This document shows positions 6,588 through 7,917 of a DNA stretch of 7,917 nt, in pieces. Position numbers and translations under genes: made by a program. The first letter of the stretch is position 1. Each line of letters opens with the position of its first letter. Location of the stretch: contig DKJQ01000350.1 in assembly GCA_002454845.1 (NCBI GenBank), positions 1 to 7,917 of the forward strand, in the 5' to 3' direction. The notes under the pieces were generated by a model. The model was given only the letters and a program-made list of their open reading frames with translations, did no database searches and was not told the DNA's origin. Source of the DNA: Ignavibacteria bacterium UBA6688 (lineage in GTDB: Bacteria > Bacteroidota > Ignavibacteria > UBA10030).

Positions 6588-7394
6588 ATGAAGGATCTCC
6601 AAGCTCCTTATCCTGTTTCGGAAGCAGAACAGGGGTTCTTCCGGGAACGGGGTTACATCAAGCTTAAGAATGTTCTGCCTCCCGAGTTGATCGATCGCTA
6701 CAGAAACGAAATTACCCGTGTCGTGCTGGAAAGAAACCCGCTGCTGCAAAAGCCGATGTCTGAGCGCACGACGTACGAGAAAGCATTCGTACAGGTGACG
6801 AACCTTTGGCGCCAAAACGAGGTGGTGAGGGAGTTCGTGTTCAGTGAGAAGCTTGCAGGGATTGCTGCCCAATTGATGGGTGTGCGGGGGGTGAGGTTGT
6901 ATCATGATCAGGCTCTCTATAAAGAGCCCAGCGGCGGCATCACTCCATGGCATGCGGACCAATACTACTGGCCCCTCAGCAATCCGAACACTTGCACCGT
7001 CTGGGTTCCGTTGCAGGCGACTCCTCTTCCACTGGGTCCCCTGGCATTTAGTTCACGAAGCCATACAGTGGAGATTGGCAGGGGTCTTGCGATCAGCGAT
7101 GAGAGTGAGCAGTTGATTCAGGAGTCCCTTGCGGCTCAGAACTTCGAGTACGACGAAGGTCCATTCGATCTGGGGGAGGTCAGTTATCATTATGGATGGA
7201 CCTTCCATCGGGCGGGACCGAATGTGTCCGATATCCCGAGGGCGGTCATGACGATCATCTATATGGAAGACGGGATCAAGGTGACCGATTTGACCAGGGA
7301 AGAGCATCACGCTGATCGTGATGCATTTCTGCCGGGCACAAAGACCGGTGATCCCGCCGCGACGGAAATGAACCCGCTGCTGTATCGAACATAG
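6588..7394 (+). CDS. PhyH-family Fe(II)/2-oxoglutarate dioxygenase
   Basis: A soluble 268-residue protein of the phytanoyl-CoA dioxygenase (PhyH/ectoine hydroxylase-like) family. These enzymes hydroxylate small molecules using Fe(II), O2 and 2-oxoglutarate. The iron triad is visible: H122-x-D124 in TPWHADQYYWPLS (119-131) and distal H207 in GWTFHRAGPN (203-212). Arg218 in IPRAVMTIIY follows at the usual distance for binding the 2-oxoglutarate carboxylate. The middle WVPLQATPLPLGPLAFSSRSH (139-159) matches the family's 'W-x-P-L ... G-P-L ... S-x-S-H' stretch. The start at 6588 has an excellent GAAGGAG SD (6574-6580) at 7 nt spacing. The gene lies 100 nt after the small membrane protein, same strand, with no terminator in between, so it probably belongs to the same operon. 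The substrate is unknown; it may be what the symporter imports. Confidence 0.93.
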   Translation: MKDLQAPYPVSEAEQGFFRERGYIKLKNVLPPELIDRYRNEITRVVLERNPLLQKPMSERTTYEKAFVQVTNLWRQNEVVREFVFSEKLAGIAAQLMGVRGVRLYHDQALYKEPSGGITPWHADQYYWPLSNPNTCTVWVPLQATPLPLGPLAFSSRSHTVEIGRGLAISDESEQLIQESLAAQNFEYDEGPFDLGEVSYHYGWTFHRAGPNVSDIPRAVMTIIYMEDGIKVTDLTREEHHADRDAFLPGTKTGDPAATEMNPLLYRT

Positions 7395-7605
7395 TAGAAC
7401 GCCGAGCATAGAATGACAAGATCGTGCCTTCCTACGCTACTCCTCACCGAACCCCCTGATTCCTCCCGCCGACCGCTTATTATTTCCCTCGAATTCTGTC
7501 TCCCAGAGATAGGGTGACGGAGGAGTAGAATCTGCAGCACCTTTTTGCCCTGGCAGCGAAAGCCCTTCCTTTTTCAAAAATAAGAATCCCCGAACCCGAT
7601 TTTGC

Positions 7606-7634
7606 TTGACAGTCACCCGGTTTTCCTTTAATTT
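7606..7634 (+). promoter_or_regulatory. Candidate promoter for a gene at or beyond the right edge
   Basis: TTGACA at 7606-7611 is a perfect sigma-70-type -35 box. At 17 nt spacing lies TAATTT (7629-7634), a poor match to TATAAT. TAATTTCA also partly resembles the TAnnTTTG -7 box of Bacteroidota promoters. The box sits in an AT-rich patch inside the non-coding stretch and just before a perfect palindrome. Confidence 0.35.
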
Positions 7635-7637
7635 CAG

Positions 7638-7647
7638 TTACCGGTAA
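7638..7647. promoter_or_regulatory. Perfect 10-bp palindrome, possible operator
   Basis: TTACCGGTAA is a perfect palindrome with a central CG, the general form of LacI/GalR-family operators. It begins 3 nt after the candidate -10 box, at the expected transcription start, where a bound repressor would block initiation. No regulator gene is present in the window, so the role is inferred from form and position only. Confidence 0.3.
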
Positions 7648-7917
7648 AGTAAACGATACAGTCATCGGTTTTGCCAGCCCGTTCAAGATTCTGCCCAGCC
7701 CCCACGAGTGGAGGATCCGCGATTGAACACGAAACTTCTATTCTTCAATCGGGCGTTCCGCACGCCACGTGATCGATCCCCGCTCCCGGGCGTGAGCCAG
7801 CTTTCACGCACTTCAGATAGAACCTCACCAATCGTGTACACAAGATCCTCCACCCAACTTGATCCTCTACGGATGATAAGAAACCAACACAGAAAGATCC
7901 TTCCATGCTGACCTGGA

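Larger units (their letters stand above)
7395..7917. other. Long non-coding stretch at the right end
   Basis: About 520 nt with no convincing gene on either strand. The longest frames (about 67 codons, 7708-7911 on + and 7480-7686 on -) start with GTG or TTG, have unlikely composition and match no family I know. One imperfect stem (7493-7503 with 7522-7531, one bulged base) is followed about ten nt later by TTTTT at 7542-7546, and could be a weak end signal for the phyH transcript. A promoter-like box and a palindrome lie at 7606-7647. An ATG at 7905 could be the start of the next gene, but only four codons are inside the window and the SD is poor. Confidence 0.6.

Noticed and set aside
7480..7686. 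68-codon frame on the - strand in the right-hand gap
   Set aside because: It starts with TTG, lacks an SD, ends in an Arg/Ser-rich tail and resembles no known family.
7708..7911. 67-codon + strand frame (or from TTG 7723 with a GGAGG upstream)
   Set aside because: Despite an SD-like GGAGG at 7710-7714, the product is rich in Arg, Ser, Pro and Thr without domain features. It looks like translated non-coding DNA.

Overview
The window is a stretch of bacterial chromosome of moderate GC content (by eye a little over half). It has tightly packed genes, all on the + strand, with good Shine-Dalgarno (SD) sequences before several of them. The housekeeping genes (pgeF, glmS, an enoyl-ACP-reductase-like gene, tRNA-Phe) are complete and look native. 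The organism cannot be fixed from the sequence. A Y-x6-K type enoyl reductase, and a cluster joining a PF07090-type protein, a sodium:solute symporter and a phytanoyl-CoA-dioxygenase-like enzyme, would suit a free-living heterotroph from the FCB or PVC-like branches, but this is inference only. I see no phage, transposase, integrase or CRISPR signature.

Layout. Positions 1-182 are non-coding and hold an imperfect inverted repeat of a widespread intergenic type. At 183-923 is pgeF (peptidoglycan editing factor), followed after 15 nt by glmS (939-2771, glucosamine-6-phosphate synthase). Both serve peptidoglycan precursor supply and quality and are probably cotranscribed. After a 70-nt AT-rich gap with a possible promoter comes an SDR-family gene with the Y-x6-K active site of enoyl-ACP reductases (2842-3693). 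It is closed by a clear intrinsic terminator (3736-3770). A single tRNA-Phe(GAA) follows at 3828-3900 with its own intrinsic terminator (3907-3943).

From 4060 on there is an accessory catabolic-looking cluster: a GATase1-like PF07090-type protein without an evident catalytic Cys (4060-4854); an SSS-family Na+/solute symporter starting at a GTG that overlaps the previous stop (4851-6338); a 50-residue single-membrane-span protein starting inside the symporter stop codon (6335-6487); and, 100 nt on, an Fe(II)/2-oxoglutarate dioxygenase of the PhyH family (6588-7394). The two 4-nt overlaps indicate translational coupling. The likely theme is uptake of a small solute followed by oxidation or other processing, but the substrate cannot be read from the sequence.

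The last 520 nt (7395-7917) contain no convincing gene. They carry a perfect TTGACA box and a perfect 10-bp palindrome, which may be a regulated promoter for a gene beginning at or beyond the right edge.

The best candidates for something little described are the small membrane protein coupled to the symporter and the four-gene module as a whole.
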